Source: Serilophus lunatus
Lineage: Eukaryota > Chordata > Aves > Passeriformes > Eurylaimidae
Length of the DNA: 64,000 nucleotides
Reading direction: 5' to 3'
NCBI GenBank assembly: GCA_013399895.1
Contig: VXBA01003437.1
Coordinates: 3,595,411 to 3,659,410 of the forward strand
Shown: positions 15,395 to 29,778 of the stretch, one piece after another
How the letters are laid out: every line of letters starts with the position of its first letter
How positions within the stretch are numbered: the stretch's first letter is position 1
Program-made: the position numbers and the translations under genes
The notes under the pieces: model-generated
Databases searched by the model: none
The model's input: the letters and a program-made list of their open reading frames with translations, nothing else
What the model was told of the DNA's origin: nothing

Positions 15395-18300
15395 CTGTGA
15401 AAGAAAACAGCAAAACAATTTGATTAAAGTGACTTTTCACAACAGAGAGCAATTCATATAGCCAGGACCTAACAATCACATTTGAAATTTGCTCAGATCG
15501 GGCAAATTGGCTCTCCAATTCTGATAATGGGATACTCCAGAAATTTCTCAAAACCTTTATTCCAATCTCTTCCTCAATTCAATTTTCATTTGCCCCTAGC
15601 TGTGATGTTGCAAACAAGTAGAGGTTTCGGTAAAAATAAAATGGAAGAGGCAGGTAAGATTTGTGGAGAAGGAAATCCAAGGTGAATTCTGAACCCAGCT
15701 AGCACGAATCAATACTAATCTCTATTTCAAGACATTTATATTTATAGTCAAAACTCAATAAACAAAAAGAAACTTAATCAGACCTACAATTTTAGCAATG
15801 AAAAAAAGCATTAAGAACAAAACCAAAGCACCAAAACCATAAACCTGGCACAAAATATGCACCCGAGCAAAAAGGGCAAAAGCAGGCATAAAGAGGAGTA
15901 ATGTACTAGCTTCTACAAAGCTGAGTTGGTTCAATGGTAGAATAACCCCACCTATTACATTAAAAAAAAAACAAATTAAAAAAAGCGCATTAGATGCAAA
16001 GATGCATTTCAGAGAGTGACCTGCTCCTCGTGGATCTTAAGTAGGGCATCCCTTTTAAGACTTTAAGGGTCTTCCTTCAATACACACTCAGCATAAGCAA
16101 GCCAGCCCAGCTGGCAAAAGACAAGACAGGAAACTAAATTCTCACTGAAAGTGCCAACCTCCTTTGGAGCCAACAACGTGGGGGAGGAAGCAGTGAAGGG
16201 ACCATTTGACACGCAACAGCATTTTAGTCTTAACTTTTCCATTTCAATTGACATTCCAAGCAGGGGTCAGTTGGACAGAGAAGTAAAGGGAAAAACCAGA
16301 CCCTTTGGGATGAGGTGAAAAGGGGAGTTGAGAAAGCAGAAACTGAGAGATGCTGTTTTGCAGGGAAGTTTGAATCCCAGCCTGTAAAAACTATGAACAC
16401 TCATAAGAGGTTAGTAACTGCCAGCAGTTTACAGAAACACTCTGAAAATCTCCAGCTAAACTCATACCATAAGCTTGCTCATGTCAGGAGGAAAGCAAGT
16501 TTTACAGACTCAAAGTTATCAGCTCACATTGCAGAAAGCAAAGTAATTTTCTGTTGCCCTATTTAGTCTTCAGGTTACTTTATACATCCAACAATCACCT
16601 TCCTTGTGTTCAATGGTTAGACACCTCTAACTAGAGTAAATTCAAGGATGAGAATAGGGAACCTATTAAAGGAGAAACAAATATGATGTGACTATGATTT
16701 CCTTCTTCAAACAAATGAAAACTGAAGAGGAGATAAATATGTGAGGTGGAAAAGTTAAGCACAGCATTGGCACACTGTTTTGTCCAGGATGGTCTAAGGG
16801 TATATGTTCCAGGCAAGAATCTTTCAGACTTCCTGAAACAGTTGGAAAGACAGGCTGGCCTTCAGCTACACATACTTTATCAAGTCTAGTACAAGTTGGA
16901 TTCAACTTAAAGTGTTTGTGAGGTTCCTAATGGAAAACATGAAGCTCTAGTTTTTACCCAACACAAGTAATACAGTAATGTAGAAATACTAACAGCAATG
17001 TGGAACTTTGGTTCATGAAAGGGACGTGGTAACCTGTGAGCAGAGGACTACACACAGTAATTCAGAAAATATACACCCATTACTTCATTGACTGCTATGT
17101 GCAGAGATAAGTCGGCTGTCAGACTACTACATTTTCTAAAATTAGAGCTTTTGTACATACTTTACTAATTCTACAAGATGACTGACAGCAGATAGGGATA
17201 GCCCTCTGATGTTGCTGCAGCTTCAATTCCTGCAGCAAATCACAATCTAAATGTTACCGGAGCATAATAAACCTCATTAAAGCTTTACTACTTGTTTCCA
17301 CACAACCCCTACTCCAAGACTGCTATTATTCAAATGACCCTGGCAATGTTGAGCAGCTTCTTAAAACATCTTTTAGAAACATCTTTTGATTAATGCTTTA
17401 AACAGAGGTTTAGCATCATAATCAGAATGCCAAGAAAATATTATGTTTCTGCCCTGCAAGAAGAAATAACTGGTAGAGCAATCTACAGACAATGTTCTAT
17501 TTATTACTTACAGGTGAGAATTGCTACCCTGATTAATGGTTCCCATTTAAAGTTTTTCTAGAAACGTTTTCTCTCTGTCCACAGCACTTCCTAACAAACT
17601 GCTTGCTATAATATCCTTTGAAAAGGATTATTCTTTTCCATCGTTTAAAACTATTTTAGGTACTTGAGAAAAAAATACATATACAAGCACATGCATACGT
17701 GTGCAAGCACATGCATAAACTGAAGTTTTAGGTACATTACTTGAATCCCAACTTTTACTCCTTCCAGAAAGGCATGAAAATTCTCCCCTGCTGGTCATAA
17801 CTTAGGAAAAATAAAGTAACTTTTGAGGTGGATTTGCTCATGCACCTACTAAAGGATGATGGAGGGAAGGAAAAGCCTGTAGACACACACTAATGGATGG
17901 GAGAACCATGACTCTCATTTGAGAAAAGTATTTCAAAAAGGCAATTAAGCATCTCTCAAGTGCCATTAAGAGCCAACCCCCTGCTGCCTGCCTGAAGAGT
18001 GTGTCTACAGTCTGAGACCTATTGACCCCACTTTCTGCAGGAAATCGGGCAAATTCAAGCCTCCATAATTTGCTAAAGTCTTCCAGATTTCTGCTTGAGA
18101 AAAGCAATCCATACAGGCAATTAATTCAACAGCAACCTAATTAAATCTCCATTATGGCAGAAAAGCATGAAATAGTTAATGACATAGGGATGGGTTCTCC
18201 CAATCTCTGCTCAAGCAACCAAGTGAAGGAACATTTGCTCCATTCTCATTAACACTCTTGGTGGAAATTCACAGGAACAGAGAGGAAAGCAAACAGCAAC

Positions 18301-21300
18301 AGCAGATTGATCATCCATCACCTTTCTTTGACAAAGTGCTGACACTCAGCTATGGATAAGACAACCCTTCACTATCGCCCTCACAGCTAATGTTATTAGA
18401 AGAGCCAGGATAATTAATCCAAGATTAATAGGTTACTTGCTGTGAATAATTTTTATGGGCAAAAAGGATCAAGTTCAAATGCCAGTTTCCTAAGAGTAAT
18501 GTCACGTCACTTATGTCTCACAGTCTCAGTTGTCTGACAGCTCTTTGCAGTTCATATGAAAATCCACAGTAGTGGGACCTGAAATACAGTGAGAACTTAG
18601 CTTGACTAGGGAGAGAGGAGAAGTTAAGAATGGTTATGTATACACGTAAGGACCCAGACTGCTGCAGCTGTCCTGTGCATACCTTCTACAAGCGTGCATG
18701 TGTAATAATGCCTTAAAAACAAGGCACCTTCCTTTACTATAGATATATCAAATACTGTCCTCCCTCTTGATCATTTAAAATAACCTGATTCTACTTTAGG
18801 AAAAGTTAATATATTAAGGACAAGGTGTTGGGGAGCTGAATTCTCATTATGTGGGAGGCTCAGACTGGACTCAGTGTGGAGTCTTCGGGCTCAACTTGGC
18901 AGAGAAGTTTTTAACAGACATTCTTAACAGGATACAGAATGGAGACAGGAGCTGAAGGGAGCCTCAGGGCGCCAGTGAACACAACTGGACTGAGAAATAG
19001 ACAGCCTCAATATGTAAATGCTACAGAGCCTGGTAAAGAATCAGACATAACTAAGACTCAGTCCTATCCCAAAACTTCTTATTTGGGTGTTCAACAATGA
19101 AAAAGACTTGAAGAAAGATACAGCAGAATCAGTACAAACTGCATCACAGAATGGTCTCCAGGAAAACAAGGCTGTGTAAGATGTTCCATACTAAAGAAGA
19201 ATCAAGAACTTCTCAGACATCATCAAGTGGGATAACTCAGCAAGAGCACTTAAGAAAAATAAAATTTCACTGCTCCCACGAACAAGACAGTGGGCTTTCC
19301 AACCTGTGTATTTTATTTTCAACACCTAGTCTGCTTGTTGTAAACTATACGTTAGTGAAAACACATAGTATGAACAACAACTCACTGCCTTTCAAAAAGC
19401 ACAGAGGTAAGGATAGCAGTGTGTTGAACTTAGCAGTTCTTCGATATATCTAAGCAAAACAGAGATTTATCTCCTGCCATAGTGGTTAAGGCTTTTTCAG
19501 CTGGGATGTTCTTAGTATCAGTCTAATCTCAACATGGTTTCAATTATGAATTACAAGACCAAAAAAAGCCTTGATTTATTCTATTTTTCTCCAATTATTT
19601 ATGGTAAGTTTCTATTGAATACTTTGAGAAAGTATTTCAACATGCTTCCCATCCTCAAGTGGTCATAGGGCAAAACCAAAGGAATTAACCCTCTCTACTT
19701 GTCCAGAGCCAACCAGTGCTTACACTCAGCAGAATCACAAACCAAGTTGCAGTGGCCAATGCTCCATGTTTTAATGAAGATCATTTAAAAAAAAAAAATC
19801 AAGTACAAGACAAACAAGAATTTCTATCTACTGTAGAATAATCCACTGTGTAAGAAAAGAATCCTAATCTCTGGGCAGGTAAATTAAAGAGCCAACTGTT
19901 AAATCATGTTTCACACTCACATGAAAATATTGGAATTTACAGCCAAATACATGTGGTACACCCAACCTGTTCATAATATCAACACCAAAACAACCTCACC
20001 AATAAATTGAAATTTATGTAATATAACAAAGACTACCTATCTTTTAAAAGAATAAATAAAGTGAAATTTCATCCATGTGATTCAAACCATCACACAAAGT
20101 AGCTGGAAATACAGCAAGAGCAGAAATCTAATATTAGTCAATGGAAAAATACCACATGTGCACTGCTCAGAAAAGTGTGAGTTTGTTCCCATTTACAGGT
20201 AAATAAAAAAGTGTATGTTAATATGTTCTTAATGCTTTGAAGATGACAAATGGTACCAGGATGGAAGTACAGTTGTAACAGTGGCATTATCTGCAGACTG
20301 AGGGCTATAAAATACAAGACAAAGAGGTTAGGAATACTTCAATTTTTTAACAAGTGCTAAGTGTCTGGTAATTGGCAGAATCCACAAAGTACTCTGTAAA
20401 TGATCATCCTGCTTAGGCTTTGCTAAATGAACAGCACTTTTGGCGCTAAGTTAATTTTGCTATTTTAGTTTAAACCAAATGATGGTGCTGTTTTCTACTT
20501 CACTGGAAGAAATGAAATCTGGTATGTTTATTGTTCAGCATATTGATACTCTCAAGTGATTATTAAACTCTGGTCTGTATCATCCAAGGTCATAGCTCAA
20601 AAGCAGCCCCTGACAAAAAAAACCCCTCTAATGTTTCATAGGTCTGCATTATAAACAGGCTTGAAAGAATTTCAACAAAAGCAACTGGAGATATCTGCAA
20701 AAGCCCCATTGCACTCATTTTTCAGAAACACATATATGTTAGTGAGGTATGAGGCAAAGAGGAGAACTTAAATAAACTACAAAGAACAAGTGAGGAAGCA
20801 ATTTACCTCTATTGCAGCATAACAAAGTACTTAATTGAAGATAAGAGATCACATCTCAAACCCAAGTCATTATTTCTAATCCAGCCCAAACTGGTAACCA
20901 TCAAAATGCACACTGTAGAATCGGTCATTTTCTGGCTTACTTGAACATAACTGATTGCCTCTGCCTAATGGGTAATGGCTGGGCCAAAAAATACAAAAGA
21001 CATTACATTCCCATGCTCGCAGTAGAAGACTTTCTGAGACATAAAGGACTTAAGTGGTACAGGAATTAATTTCGGGGCCCAAAAGTATCATTTGTTCCTC
21101 TTCATTAAAAGGAGGAAATATCTCAGCGCACTTTTATTCAAAATACTATTCTGTAACATATTAGCACGTCATATGCTACCAGTCTTTCATTTCCTCAATA
21201 GGACAGTGAATGAGCAGAAAAAGAATCTACTTTATAACTATTTTTTTCTTTATAAAGGCTAACAGTCTTCAGTCAACCCATATAAATATTAAAGTGCTTG

Positions 21301-24300
21301 GATCACTTCCCCAGTGCAACGTACTAAGTATGGAATTAACTGTATACGCATTCATCTTCTGCTTACCTTATACTCCCTCCTGGAAAAACACTCTCCTGTT
21401 CTGCTGCTGTATCCACACTGCAGTGAAGATACTCATGCAACAGTCTCACTAATATTTTGAGCCAATATAAGTCTAACTAATGCCAAGAAAAGCAGCCTTC
21501 CAGCTACCCAGTCCCTCCCTTACACACAACTCGACTCCTTTTTTTTTTCCTTTTGCCTGATAACCTTTATATGAGGAAAATTATTTTGGCTAATTCAGTA
21601 GGAGTGAATTAGAAAAATGGAAAAGAAGGTAGCACATAAAAAGATAAATTGTTATCCAACTGTAGAAGACTGCAGGGATGCTTCTTTGGGCAGCAGTACT
21701 TATTAATAGTGTTTTGAAGAGTTTGGCAAACCACAGACTCAACACAAGATGGGCTGATGTCTCTTGGTTGAGACTTGAGAAATATCTGAGAAACAGGAAT
21801 AAAGGTTATCTACATGCAGATCTAGCCATGGGCATACCTCACTGCTTTTAAGTGAGTATCACTTTCACACTGCCTGACCAAAATAACAGCCATCCCCCTC
21901 AGACACAAAAATCAATGCCATTTTGCAGTAAAGAGAATGTAATCATTATTATGTTTGCAGATACGTCTTAATTTCTAATTTGAAGTATCAGAGCTCAAAA
22001 AAAGCAGAGAAGCCTGTCAGTCCTACTTTGCAAATGACATCAAACAAAGACTTTTGTGAAGGACACAGCTTTCTCTTTATAGGTGTTGCTGTTAAAAACT
22101 TAATTAATACTCGAGGCCTCTAAAAATTTCTTATCCAGCGTACTTACAGGCTGCATTCCATTGTTTGCTAATTCAAAATAGAAACAATTCTACTGTACTA
22201 TAATCAAAACTCTAAATGGCAGAATTTATACAAAATCATAGAAAATAGACAGAAATCAAACGATGACTTTAACTCTAGAAGCAAACTCTTGAGGCTTCAA
22301 TAACTCTACAAAACACAGAGCATAATGTGCACCATGGAGAGTTATGAGCCATCCTAATTGTCAAAGTAGAAATAATGGTTATACTGCTTTATCTAACACT
22401 TGAAGCAGTTGTAACAATTGAACACCAAAACAATTAGTAACCAGGACATTTTACTAAACTCTTTTTCTGTTACTTCTCAGGACCCTAGTGACATACTAAA
22501 TAAAATTAACCCCTATAAGCACACAATGAAAGAGAAATTTTAAACCAAAGAGACAGCCAAGTAAGCCACCACAGTCAAGGATTCTAACCACTCTTTTCTG
22601 TATAATGACCTTGCAAGCTCTTCTTTCTGCTAGAAAGGTAAATTTGTCCTAGCAAGTACATTCATAAACCCCTAAAAGCTGACATTTTCTGTATAAATAT
22701 TCCATAAGCAAATCCATCATTTTCAAAACCTCTCTATTCAGAACACAGGGATCTGAGCTCTATTAACAGTCTTATACTGATTAAAGAAATCTCTGGCTAA
22801 CTTCAGTAATCCCCTTCCCTTAAAACACTGATTGTACCTCCTGTGCCTACAGTTACTACATATTCTTCCTGCACCTTTGTGTTTCTATCTAAACTACGTA
22901 ACAGGAACAAGAGCACACAGAAGAGCATTGCACTTAATCCCTACTGACCACAATATTACAAGGAACAACAAGCAGAGCTAAAGGACCCGGATGCTGAGTC
23001 AGTTGAATTCAAAGGCAGAACAGACAGGGGAAGTTCTGGAGGTCAGTTCTGGCCAGTAACATACACATTTATGACACTCAGTTACTCACACCATCATATT
23101 AATGTTAACTCACTTCATTTTAACAGTTAGCTATATTCTGGACCTGAGGCTGACCTGAAACTATTTTCTTTAAAAGCTTCAGTCATGGAGTTTATTTAGA
23201 AAAGAATATAGCAATATCTCATAAGATTGCTTGAATGTGCTTTTCATTTAGTTACTCTGACTTCTTATCAGCGTTAGAGGGTACAGTTGTCATCTTCTGC
23301 TACCTCAAACATACACATGTACCTGCTTTCCAACTATAATGTTTCATCCAGGCTTACTAGAAATTCTAACAATGCTGTGAGTGGATATTAGGCAGGAGCT
23401 TAGAGGAGAAACACACTCAGGCTCGAGAGGATCATTATTCTCATAACAAGCAGACGCCAAGTGTGGAATTCTGACTAGTGTGGTTATTTAGAAGAGAGCC
23501 CAGGAGAAGATGTTTTTGCCTTCCCTTCAAAGACTGAGTAATCTTTAAGCCATTTTCTAGGCATTTAAAGGTGCTTAGTTTTGCTACCATAATCTAATGG
23601 TATTAAGATACTCTGATCCCCTCCCTGTGGAGTATATGCTTGTGCAGATTAATTTCTTCCTTAAATATTGACAAGGGCCACATTTCCTCTCCAAGCAATG
23701 ACAAAAGGAGATTATTAATGCCTTTGGCCAGGCAAAGGAAAATCAACTTCTGAAACACAAAAATGAGCTTCTCTTTGTCAGCAACTGCTTGTACCCCATC
23801 TGCCTGAAGAGTTTAAAGCAAAACATGCTCTACCCCTGGGAACTCCTACCCAGCTTTCAGAGAAACTCCCTCTAAACCATCATAAAGTACAACAGTTAAC
23901 AAGTTAGGTTTTGTTAGTAAAACAAAACTAATTTTTTGATTTTGACACGGGGAAAATTAACTGATTATGAGTGAAAATCATCTACAGCCTCTTATATAGT
24001 GAAAAATCAGAACCAGCTGCTTGGTGCAAAAGGTTAATTAATACTCCACTACTTTTTCTTAACAGAGGTGGGTTCAGTTAATGAAACACTAAAAAAAAAG
24101 GGCAAAAAAGCCCCAGCAAATTTTGATTATCAGTTTCTAAATAAGAGAAATTATTAAGAAATAACATTGAGAAAATTGTAAACACAGGAATAATTAGCTA
24201 TTTCAACATAATTACATGAAAGATCCTTCAGCATTTCCACAGTTTTCTCTGCAGTCATAAATTTCTAAGTGCAAACTTTCCTTAAATTCAACAGAAATAA

Positions 24301-24636
24301 AGAAGTGTGTGTGGATATATACACAGGAAAAACAAACAAATAAATAAATAAATATATAAACAAGGAAGCAATTTAGTGTGTGCAATAGCAAATGTTGGAA
24401 GTTTGCATTTCAGTGCCAGGGCATAAAATGAACTACTAGTTATTTTGCCAGTTGTCATAAAATATATTAGCTTCATCTGTGCAAGTTACCAGCACAACAC
24501 ACATACACATAAATTCACATACACAAAACTATTACCTAGTTTCATAGTACATACCTTACATGCCTTATACGAGGAAAAAAAACCCACCAACAAATCCACA
24601 ATTTGTTTTATGATTAAATCAGACAAATTTACTTAC
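15395..24636 (-). other. EXT2: EXT2 intron between coding exons 8 and 7 (9.2 kb)
   Basis: I see no recognisable transposon here. A cluster of homeodomain-type motifs lies at 18388-18431, a 20-bp-period duplication at 17684-17717 and an (AAAT)n run at 24328-24360. The rest is featureless to me. Confidence 0.8.
24328..24360. repeat. (AAAT)n / (AAAC)n simple repeat
   Basis: Short run of AAAC and AAAT tetranucleotides just inside the intron, about 280 bp on the 3' side of coding exon 7. Confidence 0.9.
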
Positions 24637-24768
24637 CACAACTGGGGGATCATTCCATTCTTCATAAGAAATGGCAGCATATGGGTAAATTCTATCATTG
24701 ATAATCTGAAGAGTAGCAAGAGCAATTGCTTTCATCGATCTGAAATATGCTTCCCAGAACCACCTTGC
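24637..24768 (-). CDS. EXT2: EXT2 coding exon 7, residues 392-435
   Basis: This 132-bp exon (44 whole codons) encodes ARWFWEAYFRSMKAIALATL, then QIINDRIYPYAAISYEEWND and PPVV. It bridges the GT47 and GT64 domains. The acceptor is CTTTACAG (24770-24769) and the donor GTG|GTAAGT (24636-24635). It is isolated between introns of 16.4 kb and 9.2 kb. Confidence 0.97.
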
Positions 24769-27700
24769 CTGTAAAGAGAATAAAGTTCACTTTCACATTG
24801 TACAGATCCAGTACTTAATAATCAATTTTGGCTTGCCATGCACAATCTGTTCCATGCAGTCTACATGTCAGGTGGAAATGAAATTAGGGGGCACGTTTAT
24901 TGTAGATAGAGTATTTCCATAGAGCCTGAAGGCTTCAAATTCAACTGCACTCTCCAAAAGAAAAGGACTCACAGCTAACAAAAAGAAGCAGTAGCATTAC
25001 TTTGCAAGTGATTACATAGAATGAGAGTACTTGAAGGGTATGTTCACACTTCTATCATGTTTTCCTCTTGAAAACAAAATGTCAAAAGCAGTTTGACCAT
25101 AGAACAGAAGAAATAGAGCAGTTAAAATAAATGCATTTTTTCATTAATTGGAAGCTTTAGAAGCTTTCAGACTTTGAATACAACTGAAGACAATATACAA
25201 ATTTGGGCAAGTGCTATTTTACTCTTGCTACAGATGCCTTAATAAGCAAAAAAGCTGCACAGCTTTAATCATATGCTATGAAAATACTAAATAATATTAT
25301 TTACCCTATTTAGTTATGGTATTGTTTACCTTATTTAATCACTAAAGGAAAACCAAGCTTCTGGAAGTACACATCTTAGGATGAAAAAAAAAAGAGCTCT
25401 TGTTTAGCTGTTGTTAACAAGTGCCAACTTGTCTCACTCTGCAGGTCAGTACTTTTTAGGAGAAGACAGACAGGGTACAGGTAGGAATCACTTTCAAGTA
25501 CTCCTAGGCTAAATAACAGTGGACAGGAAAGATTACAAGTAGGTAAATGCAAATTCACAAGCACAAACTTGCACATATTCATGCTTACACTACCCCTTGA
25601 CTTCACTCTGAGTGTAAACCATGGGACTCAGAATTACAGACTTGTTGCCGAAACACCAAGCCCTAAAACTCTACTCTGTGGTAGTTTGAAAAACAGAATA
25701 GTTCTGTAAATATTTAAGAAGGAAAAAAATCCATGTTACAATTTAAAAAACAAACTGGGAAAGAAGTTAGTGTTCTCTGAACCCCTACTTTTATTGTGAG
25801 AACATCCATAATTCTAACTACTTCAGACTATTTCAAAATTTTACTAAGGAGACTGATGAGTATCCCTACAATTGACACTATCCTGGAGCTTGTCATCCAG
25901 CAAGAGTGCAAACCAACTTCACTCTAGAATGGAACCACTTCCCTCTCCTTATTTCTCTCCCTTGTAAGACTTAACAGCTGGATAATAGGCTGATTACCAA
26001 GAACACAGAACAAAATGAATGTACATCCAACTGTATAAGCAGAAGAATTATATAAACAGCTAAGAATAAAAAGACATTAAATAAAGCAAACACCACATGC
26101 TAAGCAAAGGCATAAGTATTCCTTTCCCCATGCCCCATTTCTTAAGAAAAATGTATTATCTAGAACTCAGGATCTGACTTAGAAAGAAAACTAGAAGCAG
26201 ATTCAGAACAGCCAACCTCTCTGTTCAGGTATCCTAAATAAGAAGGAATAAGAACACAGATTTCAAATTTTATTTTCACATTGAGAACAAATGCTTTAAA
26301 CAGCACTAAGTGGAAAGGAGAAACTGTTTTATGTAGCCTTTTAACATGTAACTTTATCAGCAATTTAGTAGCTATTGGTTGCTTAAAATACACACAGGAC
26401 TACGTACTCCTTTGTTACTAAATAAAGCATTCCTATACTGTCCTAAGATTGTTTATTAAAACTTTAATATCTATTGTTACCTATCTTAATAACAATCAAA
26501 GCTGGTTTTTCACCTTCAGCAAAACTAGGATGGATCTGATCTAGCTTCTCTTTGCTCAAAGAATGCCTGCAATATCAGGCAAGACTACACCTTTATACCA
26601 GAAGCAAATCTGGAGAAGAGGGCAGAGGGAATTTGTGTTTTATAGACTAATATTTATGTAATTAATTTTTTTGTAAAGAGCCATAAAATGTTCCCACAGT
26701 TGGTTATAATATTTTTGGAGTTGTGTTTCTTTAAGGCAGAACTCAAAACCTTCTAAGGGGATTTGAAGTCCCCAAACAGATGTTTCAGGGTCTCATTACT
26801 TCCTCCCCACCTTGTTTGCTTTTATAAAGCAGAACTGATTAACATGGCTTGCTAGTGTCTGCTGCTCCACATGCTGAGTTGCTAAATATTTTGGGAAAGT
26901 TTTCTATTGGGAAGATGTATGTTGATTCCATTTGAAATGTATTTTCTGCTCTACTTGGTGAGGTTGAAAAGCTTATGTTGGAATGTAACAAATAGAGAGA
27001 ATAAAAATCTCATGACCACATTTGTGATAAAGGAGAGAATAACAACAAAGTTATCTGTTCTGGACCCCTGTGCCAACTTACTTATTATTCTTACACAGTT
27101 TTATTGAGCTGTTTCTCTTTTCCATATCTATAAATCCAGAAGACTAATGATTATACACTCAAGAGTAACTTTAATACACTGGGTAATGTTTTTAAGGTAT
27201 GGCAATTGTAACATACTAATTAGAGCTACTTGAATGCCTTTCAGGATCTTGAAATAAAAAAAAAAAAATCTGTAAGTTCAGATCTTGTGTTTCACATAGC
27301 ATTGATTGCACACAGACTACAACTATGATGCCTGACAAGGTTTCCAAATTTTCTAAGGAAACACATTATGCAGACCACAGACTTGTAGAGAATGCTAACT
27401 TTATACACACCTTAATATTGCTTAGGTCCCAGGCAATCTAAGTGGCACAGAGAGATCAAACACACGCTTTGTACAACTGCCAAAACAACACAGATCAACG
27501 TACATTACCCTGTACGACTTGCCAGGAATTGAAAACAGGTATTTAAGAAACATAAAGGATAGATTCAAAATGAAAGATGGAAAAGCATTACTTTCTGTAA
27601 CAGTTTTACTGATGTTTCGAGGAGTCAAATGCAGCATACCGCATGACTTGACTGAATACGAGAAATATATTATATTACTGGATTGCCCAATAGGTTGGAA

Positions 27701-29693
27701 GTGACTGGAAACTCTCATTACACAACAGATTCGCCATAAAATTAATTCATCTGAATTCAATTTCTGTAGTAAATTTAACAAAGCCATGACAACAACATCA
27801 TGGCAGCCAAAGACTGACGGAATCAGAGACTGAACTCTCTCCTCTCATCAAGCACCCAGTTCTGCACACCAAGGTCACAAACATGAGCATGCTACTAAAG
27901 TTCTAAGTTGTTGTGCTTCCTTTCTTGCTTCTTCCCTGCCCCATTTTCAACTGCTGCATCCTTATTAGATCAGCCACTTTCTGTAAAGTCAAAATTGCTT
28001 AATATAATGTAGTGTTATAATTTATCTCTAAAAATAAATATGCACACCCTGAGAACAGATGCAACAGATGTTCCTTCAACCAAATAAGCGAGCATCCAAC
28101 CCAAAAGTTCAATTCCTCTTGTTTTCAGATCCAGGATTTTAAGAGGACTATCAAGAAACTAAACAGACAATTCTCAGCACATATCAGTAGAGGCAGGAGC
28201 TTGGGAACAGAGCATTTGCAGTTATTTTCATAGCAGACAACAGGCAGCAGCATGCAACAATAGGGTAGCCTACTCACTGAAAGCAACATTTACTTAGGAA
28301 AGGTGTTATTTTTCTTAGGAATAAACACACTTGGGGGCCTAGCATCTCTTTATAAGCCCTTTACAAGCCAGTATAGCATCAGGTTACGGAGTCCATTGGT
28401 ATAATGTTTGTAAGTTCTAGTGTTAATGCCACTAATGGTGCTCTGGTGTAGAGTGCAAGACAGATCAATGTAAATCTTTTGATTAGTTTGTCAAAAGACA
28501 AATACTGGGCATGAGGCAAGGAAAGAACTACTTTTTGTAACATTCAGATTAAGGGGAAAACAGTCCATGAAAGGAACATTCTACCCTCCTGTCTTTTCAC
28601 AACCTGTGATTTGGTGGGAGTTGGTGAAGTTACCAAAGGGGGAAAAAAATGAAATTCACAAAAGAGTAGTAAAATTTAACTGCCTATAAACCACCACTTT
28701 TCTCAACTTGTAGGTCAGGCGCCATGATGCCATAAGACTCTGCCCCACTGCAGCAGTTCAGTGATCCCAAAATGCCTTGAAAAGGTTTATGAGGCCCTGA
28801 AATACAACCATTTTCTCACCAGTTGGGATGATTCTACTTAAATGCTTTCCCTTTCCAATGGCTCTTGGTGTTCCTGGTTTTCAGTCCAAATGGTTTAGGG
28901 AATTCTAGTCAAAGAAGAGTGTGGCCTAGCTGCTGCAGCAGCACTGGCCTGGAAACTTGGTGATATTACTTTTAATCCCACTTCTGCTACTATTTTACAA
29001 ATAAAAGCTTGGCATTAATTTGATTTCTTGCTTTTACTTCAGCCTCTCAGCAGTATGTACAATATTGACTTCACAGAGATCTTCTGAGACTTAACCATTC
29101 CAGACCTTTCAAATTTTGGGATGGATAGTGACATTTTGTGGTGCTGGTTTTTATTGTTATTCAGTCTTGGAAATCATCTCTTCAAAAGTGAAGCAGTAAG
29201 TGGATTTAATCACTTGGCTCAATATTCTCTACTATAGGATTTTCAGCCATGAAACAAGAGCATTTGCCCACTTCAGACACAACAGAATGAAAACTAAATT
29301 TTTCCATTATCCAAATTTCTTTTTTTCCCTTTCTCTTTTTGAAGCTGTCAATTCATACGGGGATAGGGGTCAGAGTTCAAAATGCTAGTCTTACCCTTCA
29401 GATACCAGTCACTTGGGAGTAACTCACTCCTAGTGGCTCTCAGTTTTACTGCTGTAGACTACTTGATGACTCATATGAGTTAAGGGTAAAAGAAAATAGT
29501 GCAAGCTCAGATATTAAACTTCTTGCACTGTGGCCTTTCTCAGAGTCTCCTCTTTGGTGCTTTGAAAATAATCACATCCAATATAGTAATCCATATGCAC
29601 AATAACATATAGGAGAATAGTTCTTTGGAGCATTCCTATTAAAGTCAACATTTTCACTCTTGCTTCCATACTTTCACATAATTGTGGGAATTT

Positions 29694-29778
29694 GAGGCGG
29701 GGGGGGTGTTTGGTTTGTTTCAGGGGTTGTGCTGCTTTTTGCTGTTTTGGTTTTGCCTTGGTATTTTTTTTGTTTTCA
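29694..29778. repeat. G/T-rich low-complexity tract
   Basis: Runs of G (eight in a row at 29699-29706) and T with almost no A or C. Confidence 0.85.
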
